A stretch of 64,000 bases of DNA from Pseudaestuariivita atlantica. GTDB taxonomy: Bacteria; Pseudomonadota; Alphaproteobacteria; Rhodobacterales; Rhodobacteraceae. The notes under the pieces are model-generated. The model did no database searches and was not told the origin of the DNA. It saw only the letters and a program-made list of their open reading frames with translations. Position 1 is the first letter of the stretch, and the number at the start of each line of letters is the position of its first letter. The stretch covers positions 124,001 through 188,000 of the forward strand of contig NZ_AQQZ01000007.1 in the NCBI RefSeq assembly GCF_001205715.1, given 5' to 3'. Shown here in pieces: positions 1-10,418 of the stretch. The position numbers and the translations under genes are program-made.

Positions 1-263
1 TACGCAACCACGCGGTCCTTGCCGACAAAGGCATCCGGCGCATCTCCCTCGAACTCGAGATCGGGAAAACGATCGTGCCAGACCGGCCCGTTGGTGACCA
101 GGTCGTCCCACCTGCCGCTGCGCCAGGCTTCGGCGATGCGGTCTTTCTCCAAAATCAGATGCGGCACCCGATGCTCCGTCAGATGACGGCTGACTGCGAT
201 CCCTGCCTGACCGGCTCCGACGACCAAGGTATCGATTGTCTCCACGCGCTGGCTTCCTGACAT
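1..263 (-). CDS. FAD-dependent monooxygenase-like protein, partial (N-terminus only)
   Basis: Only the first 87 or so residues are inside the window; the rest lies to the left. The reading starts MSGSQRVETIDTLVVGAGQAG and holds the dinucleotide-binding GAGQAG loop at about residues 17-22. It is followed by a second-strand E-K pair and a W-R-x-G-R-W-D-D-L stretch. That pattern is usual in flavin-containing monooxygenases and related NAD(P)/FAD oxidoreductases. The gene diverges from the polyamine importer and shares a 187-bp spacer with it, so co-regulation is possible. The substrate cannot be told from this fragment. The start at 263 is the only good ATG before the Rossmann motif. Confidence 0.7.
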   Translation of the reverse strand, partial: MSGSQRVETIDTLVVGAGQAGIAVSRHLTEHRVPHLILEKDRIAEAWRSGRWDDLVTNGPVWHDRFPDLEFEGDAPDAFVGKDRVVA

Positions 264-379
264 GGCGGGCACCGGGCCTTTCGCTGGCACGCTAGCCCTT
301 TCCGGTATTCCGAAAAAGGTGAATGCTCGGTCAATGGCAACTTTGAACAGGCAAACATGAAATCCGGTGCGGGATCGCG

Positions 380-396
380 TCCCCCTAAGGGGTGAC
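380..396. promoter_or_regulatory. Candidate operator, site 1, shared with the transaminase promoter
   Basis: The near-palindrome TCCCCCTAAGGGGTGAC ends 54 bp before the importer ATPase start. Its reverse complement GTCACCCCTTAGGGGGA matches the site at 6279-6295 in 14 of 17 positions. A LuxR-type regulator gene lies between the two sites and is the obvious candidate to bind them. The binding itself is inference. Confidence 0.6.
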
Positions 397-450
397 AAGA
401 CTTTGCGGTCCGACAACCGTTAGCCTGACCACGACCAACAGGACGCGTTC

Positions 451-1530
451 ATGTCGCAAGTCGCCGAAATCGCTGTGGATGTGCAAAATGCCGTCAAACG
501 CTATGGCGACTTCACCGCGCTCAAAAGCATCTCGCTTGGTGTCTACCACAACGAATTTTTCACGCTGCTTGGCCCGTCCGGTTGCGGCAAGACAACGCTT
601 CTTCGCATGATCGCCGGTTTCGAAGACGTCACCGAAGGCGCGATCTTTCTGTTCGGCACGGAAATCGATGCGCTGCCGCCGAACAAGCGGCCAGTGAACA
701 CGGTGTTCCAGAACTACGCGCTGTTCCCGCACATGACCGTTCTGGAAAACGCGAGTTTCGGGCTTGAGATGCTGGGAAAATCCAGGGCCGAAGCAAAGGC
801 GCGCGCCGGTGAAATGCTGGAACTTGTGCAACTGTCGCAATTCGCCAGCCGCAAGCCGGCCCAGTTGTCGGGTGGCCAACAGCAACGCGTGGCCCTTGCC
901 CGCGCCCTGGCCCCGTCTCCCAAGGTTCTGTTGCTGGACGAGCCTTTGTCGGCGCTTGATCTCAAGCTGCGAAAGGCCATGCAGATCGAGCTGAAGCACA
1001 TTCAGCGCGAGACCGGCATCACCTTCATCTTCGTCACCCACGACCAGGAAGAAGCCTTGACGATGTCCGACCGGATCGCGGTCATGTCGGCCGGGGAGTT
1101 GCAGCAGCTTGGCGCACCGCGCGAGATCTACGAGCACCCGCAGAACCGGTTCGTCGCCGATTTCATCGGCGAAACGAACCTGATCGAGGTCACGATCAGC
1201 GAGGTTGCGGACGGTCGAGCCAAGTGCCGGATCGGCGGCGGACACGTGATCGAATGCGATGCCCCCGGACAGGCGTCGGGTTCGGCCTGTCTTTCGGTGC
1301 GGCCCGAACGCATGGTTTTGTCCGCAGGCAACGCCTCGGGAATCGCGGTACCGGCACGGGTCGTCGAGAACATCTTTGTCGGTACCGATATCGCGACTTG
1401 GCTCAAGGTGGATGGCGGCCCCGAAATCTCGGTGCGCATCTCGAACTCGGCGCGCAGCACGATCTTCGAACCCGGCGCGAATGTGTTCGTCAACTTCGAG
1501 GCAGGTGCCGCGCGCCTGCTCATGGACTGA
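451..1530 (+). CDS. potA: Polyamine ABC transporter ATP-binding protein (PotA type)
   Basis: This is the cytoplasmic ATPase of a spermidine/putrescine-type importer, 359 aa. Walker A GPSGCGKT is near residue 45, followed by the Q-loop FQNYALFPH, the signature [15 protein letters not shown], Walker [12 protein letters not shown] and the switch VTHDQEEAL. The rest is a C-terminal regulatory TOBE/OB region ending near residue 359. The [15 protein letters not shown] stretch is typical of PotA. It is the first gene of the importer operon and its stop overlaps the next start (ATGA). The substrate class is inferred from the PotD-like binding protein downstream and the acetylpolyamine deacetylase and transaminase around it. 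Confidence 0.93.
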   Translation: MSQVAEIAVDVQNAVKRYGDFTALKSISLGVYHNEFFTLLGPSGCGKTTLLRMIAGFEDVTEGAIFLFGTEIDALPPNKRPVNTVFQNYALFPHMTVLENASFGLEMLGKSRAEAKARAGEMLELVQLSQFASRKPAQLSGGQQQRVALARALAPSPKVLLLDEPLSALDLKLRKAMQIELKHIQRETGITFIFVTHDQEEALTMSDRIAVMSAGELQQLGAPREIYEHPQNRFVADFIGETNLIEVTISEVADGRAKCRIGGGHVIECDAPGQASGSACLSVRPERMVLSAGNASGIAVPARVVENIFVGTDIATWLKVDGGPEISVRISNSARSTIFEPGANVFVNFEAGAARLLMD

Positions 1531-2459
1531 TGGCGGGGGGCGGGGTGCAGAAGGGGCGCGGCCCGGTTTCTGAAACCTACGCTCCCGTGCGTTATCCGCT
1601 TCTTGTTCCGGCATGGGCCGTTTTGCTTGTCTTTGTCGCGGCGCCGGTGGCGATGATGCTGGTCTATTCCTTCCTGACCAAGGAATTTCGCGGCGGTGTG
1701 ATATGGGAATTCTCGCTTGCCGCTTATGACCAGTTCTTCTTTGATCGCGGGCTGTTCGGCGACGAGCCTCCCAGGATCGAATGGACCTACATCACCATCT
1801 TCTGGCGCTCGATCTGGCAGGCCGGGCTGGCGACGCTGCTGTCGCTTTTGATCGGGTTTCCGACAGCCTATTTCATCGCCACCCGACCGAAAGACACCCG
1901 CGCGATCTGGGTGTTCCTCATCACCATTCCCTATTGGGTCAACCTGCTGATCCGGACGGTGTCCATGCGGTTTCTTCTGCGCGAGCAGGGCCCCTTGAAT
2001 GACACGCTGCTTGCGCTGGGTGTGCTGGACGAACCCTTGCGGCTGATCAACACCAATCTCGCGGTGCAGCTTGGCCTTTTTTACAGCTACCTGCCGTTCA
2101 TGGTCCTGCCGATCTACGCGGCCGTCGAGAGGTACAACTTCACCTATTCCGAAGCCGCGGCCGATCTGTACGCCACGAAGTGGGCCACGCTGCGCCGCGT
2201 GGTGTTGCCAGCCGTGAAACCGGGTGTGATTGCCGGGTGCATTCTGGTCTTTGTCCCAAGCCTTGGCGCGTTTCTTGCGCCGGACCTTCTGGGGGGCGCC
2301 AAGAACTTCATGATCGGTTCGCTGATCGAAGAGCAATTCAAGGGCAACGCCGGCAACTGGCCCTTCGGTGCCGCGGCTTCGATGATCCTGCTGACACTCG
2401 TCCTCATCGCGCTTCTCGTTGCGACCAGCCTGCAACGCCGGGCGGAGGGGCCAAGATGA
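1530..2459 (+). CDS. potB: Polyamine ABC transporter permease (PotB type)
   Basis: This 309-aa inner-membrane permease has a first transmembrane segment near residues 23-45 ([20 protein letters not shown]). About five more follow, as usual for PotB. The EAA-type cytoplasmic loop [25 protein letters not shown] near residues 210-235 is the ATPase docking site. The start at 1530 is chosen because the ATG overlaps the TGA of the ATPase gene by one base pattern (ATGA), which implies translational coupling. It pairs with the next gene as a heterodimeric channel. Confidence 0.92.
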   Translation: MAGGGVQKGRGPVSETYAPVRYPLLVPAWAVLLVFVAAPVAMMLVYSFLTKEFRGGVIWEFSLAAYDQFFFDRGLFGDEPPRIEWTYITIFWRSIWQAGLATLLSLLIGFPTAYFIATRPKDTRAIWVFLITIPYWVNLLIRTVSMRFLLREQGPLNDTLLALGVLDEPLRLINTNLAVQLGLFYSYLPFMVLPIYAAVERYNFTYSEAAADLYATKWATLRRVVLPAVKPGVIAGCILVFVPSLGAFLAPDLLGGAKNFMIGSLIEEQFKGNAGNWPFGAAASMILLTLVLIALLVATSLQRRAEGPR

Positions 2460-3262
2460 AGCCCGCCACCAATGTCCGGGCCTATCGCGGCTTCTTCGGC
2501 ATCACGCTGCTGTGCCTGTTCATCCTGTACGCGCCGCTGGTGGTGGTGACGGTGTATTCCTTCAACGATTCCCGTTCGATCACCGTCTGGGAAGGCATGT
2601 CGCTGCGCTGGTATGCGGATGTGTTCGTCGGCCCCGAAAGCGGCAAATTCAAGGAGGCGGCGTTCAATTCCTTCACCATCGCGCTGGTCGCCGCAACGGT
2701 TGCCACCGCCATAGCCGTCACATCGGCCACGGCAATCGTCCGGGCCGGACGGTTTCGTCTGCGCATGCCTTCACTCGGGTTGATCACGCTGCCGATCATG
2801 GTGCCCGAAATCGTGCTGGCCGTGGCGACGCTGATCTTCTTCAACTCGATCGGGATTTCGCGTGGCTACCTGACGATCCTCATCGCCCATATCGCGTTCT
2901 GCATCCCCTTCGCCTATCTGCCCGTCCAGGCGCGGATGCAGGGTCTGGAAGACACCTTCGAACAGGCGGCGATGGATCTTTATGCGACACGCTTTCAGGC
3001 GTTTCGGCGCGTCCTGCTGCCCTTGATGATCCCCGGCATCATCTCGGGCTTCCTGCTGGCCTTCATCGTCAGCCTCGACGACTTCATCATCACCAATTTC
3101 GTCAAAGGTGCCGGGGTCGAAACCCTGCCGACGGCGATTTTCGGATCGGTGAAACAGGGCATCAAGCCCAACATCATGGCCATTTCCACGATGCTTCTTG
3201 GCGTGTCGGTGATCATGGTCGCAATTTCCTACTTCGCAGCGAAGTGGGACAACACGAAGTGA
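2456..3262 (+). CDS. potC: Polyamine ABC transporter permease (PotC type)
   Basis: This is the second permease subunit, 268 aa, with about six membrane segments. The first is [20 protein letters not shown]. The EAA-like loop reads [22 protein letters not shown], matching the partner permease. Its C-terminal part [14 protein letters not shown] is typical of PotC, which has a conserved SLDDFxxxxF segment. The start overlaps the stop of the preceding permease by 4 bp. A good ribosome-binding stretch (acaggagaga) follows it and serves the binding-protein gene. Confidence 0.92.
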   Translation: MKPATNVRAYRGFFGITLLCLFILYAPLVVVTVYSFNDSRSITVWEGMSLRWYADVFVGPESGKFKEAAFNSFTIALVAATVATAIAVTSATAIVRAGRFRLRMPSLGLITLPIMVPEIVLAVATLIFFNSIGISRGYLTILIAHIAFCIPFAYLPVQARMQGLEDTFEQAAMDLYATRFQAFRRVLLPLMIPGIISGFLLAFIVSLDDFIITNFVKGAGVETLPTAIFGSVKQGIKPNIMAISTMLLGVSVIMVAISYFAAKWDNTK

Positions 3263-3285
3263 AAAGACCAACAGGAGAGAAAGAC

Positions 3286-4314
3286 ATGAAATTCCTCACG
3301 ACAACAGCCATCACGCTGGCGATGACGGTCGGTGCGGCGCAAGCCGAAGGCGAATTGGTTCTGTATCACTGGTTCGAATACATCCCGCAGGAACTGCTGG
3401 ACAAATTCACGGCTGAAACCGGCATCAACGTCACCATGGATACCTATGACAGCAACGAAGCCATGCTTGCCTCGCTCAAGGCGGGAGCCTTGGGCACCTA
3501 TGACGTGGCTGTGCCGGGCGATTACATGGTCGAAATCATGATCGGCGAAGGGATGCTCGACACGATTGGCGACGGCGAACTTGCGAACAAGGGCAATATC
3601 GCGCCGCAATGGGCAAATCCCAGCTTCGATCCCGGCTGGAAACACTCGATTCCGTATCAATGGGGGTCGACCTCGTTCTCGGTGGATACCGACACGTATT
3701 CCGGCGACATCAACACGACCGATATCCTGTTCAACCCGCCGGAAGAGCTGAAGGGCAAGATCAACATGCTCGACAGTCAGGGTGAGGTGCTGGCGATGGC
3801 GTCGCTGCACCTTGGCATTCCGCAATGCTCGACCGATCGCGAGCAACTGAAGGCTTTGAACAACATGCTTCAGGCCGCCAAGGAAAACTGGGCGTCGTTC
3901 AACTCGGATACCGCCAAAGAGGTGCTGGTGTCAGGCGATGCCGCCGCCGGCATGATCTATGACGGCTTCTCGGCCAAGGCACGCGAAGAGAAAGCCTCGA
4001 TCACCTATGCCTTCCCGACGCAGGGCTATGTCGTATGGATGGACAACGTCGTTCTGCTCAAGGACGCGCCGAACCGCGACAGCGCGATCAAGTTCATGGA
4101 TTTCCTGCTGGAACCCGAAAACATCGCCGCGGTGTCGAACTTTGCCCGGTATGGCAACGGGCTGTCGGGCACGGCGGAATTCCTCGACCCGGCCCTCGCC
4201 ACGTTGCCGGAGGCCAATCCGCAGCCGGGCGCCGGCGCGGGTGCGTTCATTCAGGTTTGCGATGAAGCCACCCAAGCGGTCTATGATCAGATCTGGACCA
4301 ATCTGAAAAAGTAA
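3286..4314 (+). CDS. potD: Periplasmic polyamine-binding protein (PotD/PotF type)
   Basis: This 342-aa solute-binding protein has a clear signal peptide; cleavage is likely after AQA near residue 20. The mature protein opens GELVLYHWFEYIPQELLDKF, the usual start of PotD/PotF. It also carries the TYDSNEAMLASLKAG and DVAVPGDYMV segments of the ligand-binding family, and its length fits. It is preceded by a strong Shine-Dalgarno at 3272-3279. The binding protein is the last importer gene, and a hairpin terminator follows at 4323. Whether it prefers putrescine, spermidine or an acetylated form cannot be read from sequence alone. Confidence 0.92.
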   Translation: MKFLTTTAITLAMTVGAAQAEGELVLYHWFEYIPQELLDKFTAETGINVTMDTYDSNEAMLASLKAGALGTYDVAVPGDYMVEIMIGEGMLDTIGDGELANKGNIAPQWANPSFDPGWKHSIPYQWGSTSFSVDTDTYSGDINTTDILFNPPEELKGKINMLDSQGEVLAMASLHLGIPQCSTDREQLKALNNMLQAAKENWASFNSDTAKEVLVSGDAAAGMIYDGFSAKAREEKASITYAFPTQGYVVWMDNVVLLKDAPNRDSAIKFMDFLLEPENIAAVSNFARYGNGLSGTAEFLDPALATLPEANPQPGAGAGAFIQVCDEATQAVYDQIWTNLKK

Positions 4315-4322
4315 GCGCAACA

Positions 4323-4348
4323 GCCCGGCACTCCCTTGGATGCCGGGC
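4323..4348 (+). terminator. Hairpin after the polyamine importer genes
   Basis: A perfect 8-bp stem, gcccggca/tgccgggc, has a 10-nt loop and is followed by ccgcttt with only a short T run. It may end or attenuate the importer transcript before the deacetylase gene. Confidence 0.6.
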
Positions 4349-4371
4349 CCGCTTTATGACAGGCCATTCCC

Positions 4372-5403
4372 TTGGAAACGATCTTTAGCGAAACCCACAA
4401 ACGCCGAAATGCCAGGTCAGAGCTTTACGGCGGCGAACTCGTGGAACCGTTCGAGCGCCCATCGCGCGCCGAGTATATCGTTGAGCGTGTGCGCTCGGTG
4501 CGGCTTGGACCAGTCAACCCGCCGGACGATTTCGGGATGCAGCCGATCCTCGCGGTGCATGACGCTGATTTCGTGGCCTTTCTGCAGTCCGTCTGGACTG
4601 AATGGCAGGCGGCCGGGTTCAAGGGTGAGGCCATTCCGTCGGTTTGGCCCGCGCGGCGCACCTCGACGCATATCCCGAAGCATATCGATGGCCTTCTGGG
4701 CTATTATGCGCTGGCAAGCGAAACCTCGATCTCGGACGGCACGTGGGATGCGGCCTACGCGTCAGCGCAGGTCGCATTGACCGGGGCAGAGCGTCTGCGT
4801 CAGGGCGCCAGAAGCGTCTTTTCACTGTGCCGGCCGCCAGGTCATCACGCCGCACTGGATATGTATGGCGGTTACTGTTTTCTCAACAATGCCGCCATCG
4901 CGGCACAGCACCTGCTGGACAACGGGGCAGAGCGCGTCGCCATCCTCGACGTTGATTTCCATCACGGGAACGGGACACAGGATATCTTCTATGAACGCGA
5001 AGACGTCTTGTTCCTGTCGCTCCACGGGGACCCGATGGATGCATTCCCGTATTACCTGGGCCACGCCGATGAAACCGGAAAGGGCGCGGGCGAAGGGTTC
5101 AACGTGAACTACCCGCTGCCGCCCGGCACCGATTTCGTCACCTGGCGCAAAAGCCTGCAGGACGCGATTGAAAAGGTTGCCGCCTATGGGCCAGAGGTTT
5201 TGATCATCTCGCTTGGTGTCGACACGTTCGAAACCGACCCCATCAGTTTCTTCAAGTTGAAAAGCGCGGATTTCATCACCTATGGGGCGGACATCGCTGC
5301 TTTGAAACTGCCGGCATTGTTCGTGATGGAGGGCGGATACGACATCGCCGAGATCGGTGTGAACGCGGTAAACGTACTGGAAGGCTTTGAAAACGGCGGT
5401 TGA
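4372..5403 (+). CDS. Acetylpolyamine amidohydrolase (class II histone-deacetylase-like)
   Basis: This 343-aa zinc amidohydrolase probably removes the acetyl group from acetylated putrescine, cadaverine or spermidine. The N-terminus METIFSETHKRRNARSEL and the ExPxRAEYI stretch match bacterial acetylpolyamine amidohydrolases. Catalytic-site motifs are RPPGHHA, the zinc-binding DVDFHHGNGTQDIF, and later the D-T-F-E-T-D-P and MEGGYDI segments. I use a TTG start at 4372 because an in-frame stop lies just upstream (4357-4359) and the next ATG would cut off the conserved N-terminus. It sits between the polyamine importer and a transaminase, which supports the substrate. Confidence 0.88.
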   Translation: METIFSETHKRRNARSELYGGELVEPFERPSRAEYIVERVRSVRLGPVNPPDDFGMQPILAVHDADFVAFLQSVWTEWQAAGFKGEAIPSVWPARRTSTHIPKHIDGLLGYYALASETSISDGTWDAAYASAQVALTGAERLRQGARSVFSLCRPPGHHAALDMYGGYCFLNNAAIAAQHLLDNGAERVAILDVDFHHGNGTQDIFYEREDVLFLSLHGDPMDAFPYYLGHADETGKGAGEGFNVNYPLPPGTDFVTWRKSLQDAIEKVAAYGPEVLIISLGVDTFETDPISFFKLKSADFITYGADIAALKLPALFVMEGGYDIAEIGVNAVNVLEGFENGG

Positions 5404-6250
5404 AACTGTCATTCTGACCTCCGTGACCAATGCCGAGCTTTCCCCTGCTGATACCCAAGCCCTGACATCGGCAATCGAAGCCGTCGGCCAACGCACTTTC
5501 CCACGCGCGCTTTCTTTGTTGTGCATGGGTGTCAGCAACGCCCAGGCCGCGCATCTGTCGGCGTTTTTTAGAAACGACAAGCCGATGGAGATTTATTCCA
5601 CCCGAACCGACCCCGACGTGATCGAGGCACTCGGGACATACTTTGACGTCGCCTTCGTGCTTGATCCCTTTTACGAACTGTTTCTGCGCGACCCGTGCGA
5701 TCGCGTCGACAGTCTGCACGCCATAGCGCCGGATGATTTCCTGATGTCCGAGTATTACGAAAAGTTCTTTCTTGAACTTTCGCTTTCGGACGAATGTGGC
5801 GTGATGCTTCCCATCTCATCCGAGGCGGCGCTTTTCCTGTCCCTGGGAGTGTACGATGATCGCGCGATGTCGGTTGCACGCCTGCGCGCGCTATTGCCGG
5901 TCGTTGGTGCGCTTGCACGGCGCCACTGGACGGTGCTGACCCCGGAAAGCCCCGATGGGTCCGGGCGACTTGCGGCACATCTGGACGAGTCTTTTGCGGC
6001 CTTCGGAAACTCGGTTTTGTCTCCGCGCGAGGCCGAGATCACGCGCATGATCCTGAAGGGTCATTCCACCAAGGCCATTGCGCTGATGTTCAAGAACAGC
6101 CCCGAAACCGTCAAGGCGCACAGGCGCCGGATCTATGGCAAACTGGGGCTGTCCGCGCAGGGCGCGCTTTTGCCACTTTTCCTTGATGCCTTGCGTGCGA
6201 TGCCGCCCGGTGCCAAGGGAGATCCCCTGAAATACCTGTTCACCCAATAA
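5387..6250 (+). CDS. LuxR-type transcriptional regulator of the polyamine island
   Basis: This is a protein of about 287 aa with an unassigned N-terminal two-thirds and a C-terminal LuxR-type helix-turn-helix near residues 210-275. The helix-turn-helix reads LSPREAEITRMILKGHSTK, then SPETVKAHRRRIYGKLG. No AHL-binding signature is evident in the N-terminus. The reading frame overlaps the deacetylase gene by 17 bp and its first codon is TTG; a GTG at 5423 is an alternative start. Because it lies inside the cluster, it is the likely reader of the two 17-nt motifs at 380 and 6279. What ligand it senses is unknown; a polyamine or a breakdown product is a guess. Confidence 0.8.
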   Translation: MKTAVETVILTSVTNAELSPADTQALTSAIEAVGQRTFPRALSLLCMGVSNAQAAHLSAFFRNDKPMEIYSTRTDPDVIEALGTYFDVAFVLDPFYELFLRDPCDRVDSLHAIAPDDFLMSEYYEKFFLELSLSDECGVMLPISSEAALFLSLGVYDDRAMSVARLRALLPVVGALARRHWTVLTPESPDGSGRLAAHLDESFAAFGNSVLSPREAEITRMILKGHSTKAIALMFKNSPETVKAHRRRIYGKLGLSAQGALLPLFLDALRAMPPGAKGDPLKYLFTQ

Positions 6251-6278
6251 GCCGGGATACTCCGGTGCGGGGCGCGTC

Positions 6279-6295
6279 GTCACCCGAAAGGGGGA
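6279..6295. promoter_or_regulatory. Candidate operator, site 2, before the transaminase gene
   Basis: GTCACCCGAAAGGGGGA lies 58 bp before the transaminase start and 28 bp after the LuxR gene stop. It matches the reverse complement of the site at 380-396 in 14 of 17 positions, at nearly the same distance from the start codon. Confidence 0.6.
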
Positions 6296-6353
6296 GAGGT
6301 AAAGCCCCTTCGCCTGAGGTAGGCTGGAACCAGCCACAGCTTGGAGCCATGCC

Positions 6354-7715
6354 ATGAACGCCGAAGCCAATTCTGCCTGGGCCAAAGACAAGGCCCACGT
6401 GTTGCACCCGTATACCGATTTCGCCAGCTTTCACGACGAAGGCAGCCAGGTCATCACCGGTGCAGACGGCATGCATGTGACTGACACCGATGGTCGAAAA
6501 TTCATCGACGCGATCGCCGGACTTTGGTGCGTGAACATTGGCCATGGTCGCCGCGAGATGGCCGAGGCCATCGCCGACCAGGTCATGAAGATGCAGTATT
6601 ACAATCCGTTCGGACACTCGACGAATGAACCGGCGGCGGAACTCGGGGCGTGGCTGGCCAATCATGCTCCGGGCAGCCTGAACCACGTGTATTACACCTG
6701 CGGCGGTTCAACTGCCAATGACGCAGCTATCCGCCTCGTGCACTACTATTTCACGATGCGCGGCGATCACCGGAAGAAGAAGATCATCTCGCGCAACAAC
6801 GCATATCACGGAGCCACCTACGTGGCCGCCGAGTTGACGGGCATCCACGGAACCAAGAACAGCTTTGACAAGGTTGGCGAGAACTTCATCCACCACGTTT
6901 CTGCCGCGGATATGTTCGCCAAGCCCGAAGGCATGAGTGAACAGGCCTATTGCGACCATCTGGTGCAGGAGTTCGAGACCCGCATCGAGCAGCTGGGCCC
7001 CGACAACTGCGCGGCCTTCATCGCGGAACCTATCATGGGGGCGGGTGGCGTGCTTGTGGCGCCCCGCGGCTACCACCGGCGCATGTGGGAGGTCTGCAAA
7101 CGCCACGGCATGCTTTATATCGCCGACGAGGTCGTGACCGCGTTCGGGCGGCTTGGCCACTGGTTTGCCTCGGAAGACGTGTTCGACCACCAGCCCGACA
7201 TCCTCGTCTGCGCCAAGGGGATCACGTCCGGCTACATCCCGCTCGGAGCCACCCTGATCTCGGACGAAATCTACGACGTCATCAGCCGCCCGCAATGCGA
7301 AGGTGGTGTGTTCTCGATGGGCCTGACCTATTTCGGGCATCCGGTGGCCTGCCGTGCCGCCTTGGAAAATGTCGCGATCATCGAACGTGAGGGTCTGTTG
7401 TCGCACGTGCAAGAGATCAGCGACTATTTCCAGTCCAGCCTGAGGACCCTCGCAGAGGACCGGCACGTCGGCGATGTCCGCGGGATCGGTCTTATGGCGG
7501 CAATCGACCTGATGGAAGCACCGGAAGAGAAACGTCCGTTCGCGGCGTCTTTCAAAGCGTCGGATCGCGTTTTCAATGCCTGTCTTTCCCAGGGCAGCAT
7601 CGTCCGCCCGGTCGGAGACCGTATCATCCTGTCCCCGCCGTTGATCATCGAAAAGGACCACGTGGACCAGTTGACCGGGCATCTGCGGAACGCCCTGACA
7701 TACTTGCGCACGTGA
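6354..7715 (+). CDS. Class III omega-aminotransferase, likely putrescine-pyruvate type
   Basis: This 453-aa PLP enzyme of the omega-transaminase family is similar in layout to SpuC-type putrescine/spermidine:pyruvate aminotransferases and to beta-alanine or taurine transaminases. Visible motifs are GLWCVNIGHGR, the PLP phosphate-binding CGGSTANDAAI, NAYHGAT, the IADEVVTAFGRLG segment with the cofactor-ring Asp, and CAKGITSGYIPLG with the Schiff-base Lys. It is preceded by its own copy of the 17-nt motif, so it can be transcribed separately from the importer. Together with the deacetylase it would convert imported polyamine to an aminoaldehyde. Other amine donors cannot be excluded. Confidence 0.88.
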   Translation: MNAEANSAWAKDKAHVLHPYTDFASFHDEGSQVITGADGMHVTDTDGRKFIDAIAGLWCVNIGHGRREMAEAIADQVMKMQYYNPFGHSTNEPAAELGAWLANHAPGSLNHVYYTCGGSTANDAAIRLVHYYFTMRGDHRKKKIISRNNAYHGATYVAAELTGIHGTKNSFDKVGENFIHHVSAADMFAKPEGMSEQAYCDHLVQEFETRIEQLGPDNCAAFIAEPIMGAGGVLVAPRGYHRRMWEVCKRHGMLYIADEVVTAFGRLGHWFASEDVFDHQPDILVCAKGITSGYIPLGATLISDEIYDVISRPQCEGGVFSMGLTYFGHPVACRAALENVAIIEREGLLSHVQEISDYFQSSLRTLAEDRHVGDVRGIGLMAAIDLMEAPEEKRPFAASFKASDRVFNACLSQGSIVRPVGDRIILSPPLIIEKDHVDQLTGHLRNALTYLRT

Positions 7716-7867
7716 ACGAGCCCCCCGGTTTGGCCATGGCATTGCCAGCAAATCCGGATGCGTGCTGTGCGGCGCGCCAGTGCGCTGGTTTTTTGCCCTT
7801 GCAGCACATGACGCCGTCGCGCGAGTTTCGGGAGGTACCTCAGAGTAAAAAGAGACTAAAAACGACC

Positions 7868-7897
7868 AAAGCCTCAGCGATTTCCCGCTAAGGCTTT
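7868..7897 (-). terminator. Rho-independent terminator of tRNA-Asn
   Basis: Arms aaagcct and aggcttt enclose an inner tagcg/cgctg pairing. On the minus strand the stem is followed by TTTTT and then TCTTTTT. It is placed 8 bp after the tRNA 3' end. Confidence 0.8.
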
Positions 7898-7905
7898 GTT
7901 GTTAT

Positions 7906-7980
7906 TGGCTCCGGCGGTAGGGATCGAACCTACGACCAATTGATTAACAGTCAACTGCTCTACCGCTGAGCTACGCCGGA
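7906..7980 (-). tRNA. tRNA-Asn (anticodon GTT)
   Basis: On the minus strand the 7-bp acceptor stem TCCGGCG/CGCCGGA closes a full cloverleaf. The D arm is GCTCAGCGGTAGAGC, the anticodon loop CTGTTAA and the T arm GGTTCGATCC. The CCA end is encoded. The length is 75 nt. Confidence 0.95.
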
Positions 7981-7993
7981 ACCGTGGCAGGCG

Positions 7994-8021
7994 ATATAGC
8001 AACAGGTCGGGAGGGCGTCCA
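7994..8021 (-). promoter_or_regulatory. Probable sigma-70 promoter of tRNA-Asn
   Basis: On the minus strand a -35 box TGGACG and a -10 box CTATAT are separated by 16 bp. They sit about 13 bp before the tRNA 5' end. Confidence 0.5.
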
Positions 8022-8049
8022 GTGGGTTTTGACGGCAAAATGCAGGAAA

Positions 8050-8949
8050 TCAGGCGCGGGTGAACGTGGCCTTGGCAGAGAGGTGCGGGGCAGGGCGGGC
8101 GTGGCCTCGTCCGCTCAGATCTATCAGGTGCGCCAACACGTTACGGGCGGCGGCGGGCATCAGTGCCGGGTTCACGTCGGTATAGATACGTTGCGCCAGC
8201 GCGTCGGCGGTGCCCGGCGCGGCATCAAGCGCGTCGAGGATTTGCGCCTCGCGGCCCAGCCGGTGCGCGACGAGCGCGTCGATGCGCGCGAGTGCATCCT
8301 CCACCGGGTCGCCATGGCCGGGCAACAGGCGGGTCACGCCGCGGGCCGCGCAGGCCGCGCGCAGATGCGCGCAGGACGCCATGAAATCCGTCAGGTCGCC
8401 ATCGGGCGGAGAGACGAGCGAGGTCGCCCATCCCATCACGTGGTCTCCCGACAGCGCCACGCCATCGGCCAGGAAACACAGGTGATTGCCGATATGGCCG
8501 GGCGTGTGCAGCGCGGTGAGGCTCCATCCGTCGCCCGCGATCTCTTCGCCGTCGCCCACGCGCCGGTCGGGTTGGAAGGCATGGTCGATCCCTTCTCCGC
8601 CGCCTGCCAGCCCGCCGTCGAGCAACTCGCGCATCACCGGGCTCATCCCGTCGCGGGCGGATCCGAAGGCCAGAACCGGCGCGCCGTGCCGCGCGGCAAG
8701 CCGGGGCGCGAGCGGGGAGTGGTCGAGATGGGCGTGCGTGACCAGCACGTGGCTCACGCTTTGACCCGGAGCAAGCGCGGCCTCGATCGCGGCGAGGTGG
8801 GCCGCGTCATCGGGGCCTGGATCGATCACGGCGACGCCGCGCGTGCCGAGGAGGTAGGTGTTCGTCCCGCGCTCGGTCATGGGGGAGGGGTTGGGCGCGC
8901 GCAGGCGGCGCAGCGCCGGGGCGACCTCGATCACGCCATCAGACGGCAT
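8050..8949 (-). CDS. Metallo-beta-lactamase-fold hydrolase (LACTB2-like)
   Basis: This 299-aa cytoplasmic hydrolase has the metal-binding motif THAHLDH at residues 71-77. Further family ligands are HTPGHIGNHLCF, SGDHVMG and LLPGHGDP. The C-terminal 70 residues (the ILDALDAAPGTADALAQRIY region) look like the winged-helix tail of LACTB2-type proteins. The open frame extends to 9012, but the start at 8949 fits because it leaves a normal promoter gap to the divergent kinase gene. The substrate is unknown; thioesterase or nuclease activity is known for related proteins. No close partner gene is visible apart from the sensor kinase across the shared 43-bp spacer. Confidence 0.82.
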   Translation of the reverse strand: MPSDGVIEVAPALRRLRAPNPSPMTERGTNTYLLGTRGVAVIDPGPDDAAHLAAIEAALAPGQSVSHVLVTHAHLDHSPLAPRLAARHGAPVLAFGSARDGMSPVMRELLDGGLAGGGEGIDHAFQPDRRVGDGEEIAGDGWSLTALHTPGHIGNHLCFLADGVALSGDHVMGWATSLVSPPDGDLTDFMASCAHLRAACAARGVTRLLPGHGDPVEDALARIDALVAHRLGREAQILDALDAAPGTADALAQRIYTDVNPALMPAAARNVLAHLIDLSGRGHARPAPHLSAKATFTRA

Positions 8950-8992
8950 TTTGCGGTTCCCCCGTCCGCCTCGGGCGCATACGTTCGGGCGC

Positions 8993-10312
<1,320 letters not shown>

Positions 10313-10371
10313 TCGGGCGGCCGGATAGCACGGCCGCGATTCCCGCGCGTGCCCTGATTTGCCCTCTCGAT

Positions 10372-10384
10372 GCGTTGCCAACGC
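10372..10384. promoter_or_regulatory. TTGCCAA site 1 upstream of the ABC/SnoaL operon
   Basis: A 13-bp palindrome, GCGTTG-C-CAACGC, contains TTGCCAA. It is the first of three TTGCCAA cores within 110 bp of the operon and resembles a LacI-family operator. The operon encodes a LacI-type regulator. Confidence 0.5.
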
Positions 10385-10418
10385 TTTGAAAATCCCCTGC
10401 CGCACCCGTTGGACGGGT

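Noticed and set aside
4340-4372. ATG at 4356 as start of the deacetylase gene
   Set aside because: It is in another frame, and an in-frame stop at 4357-4359 blocks any longer form; TTG at 4372 gives the conserved N-terminus.
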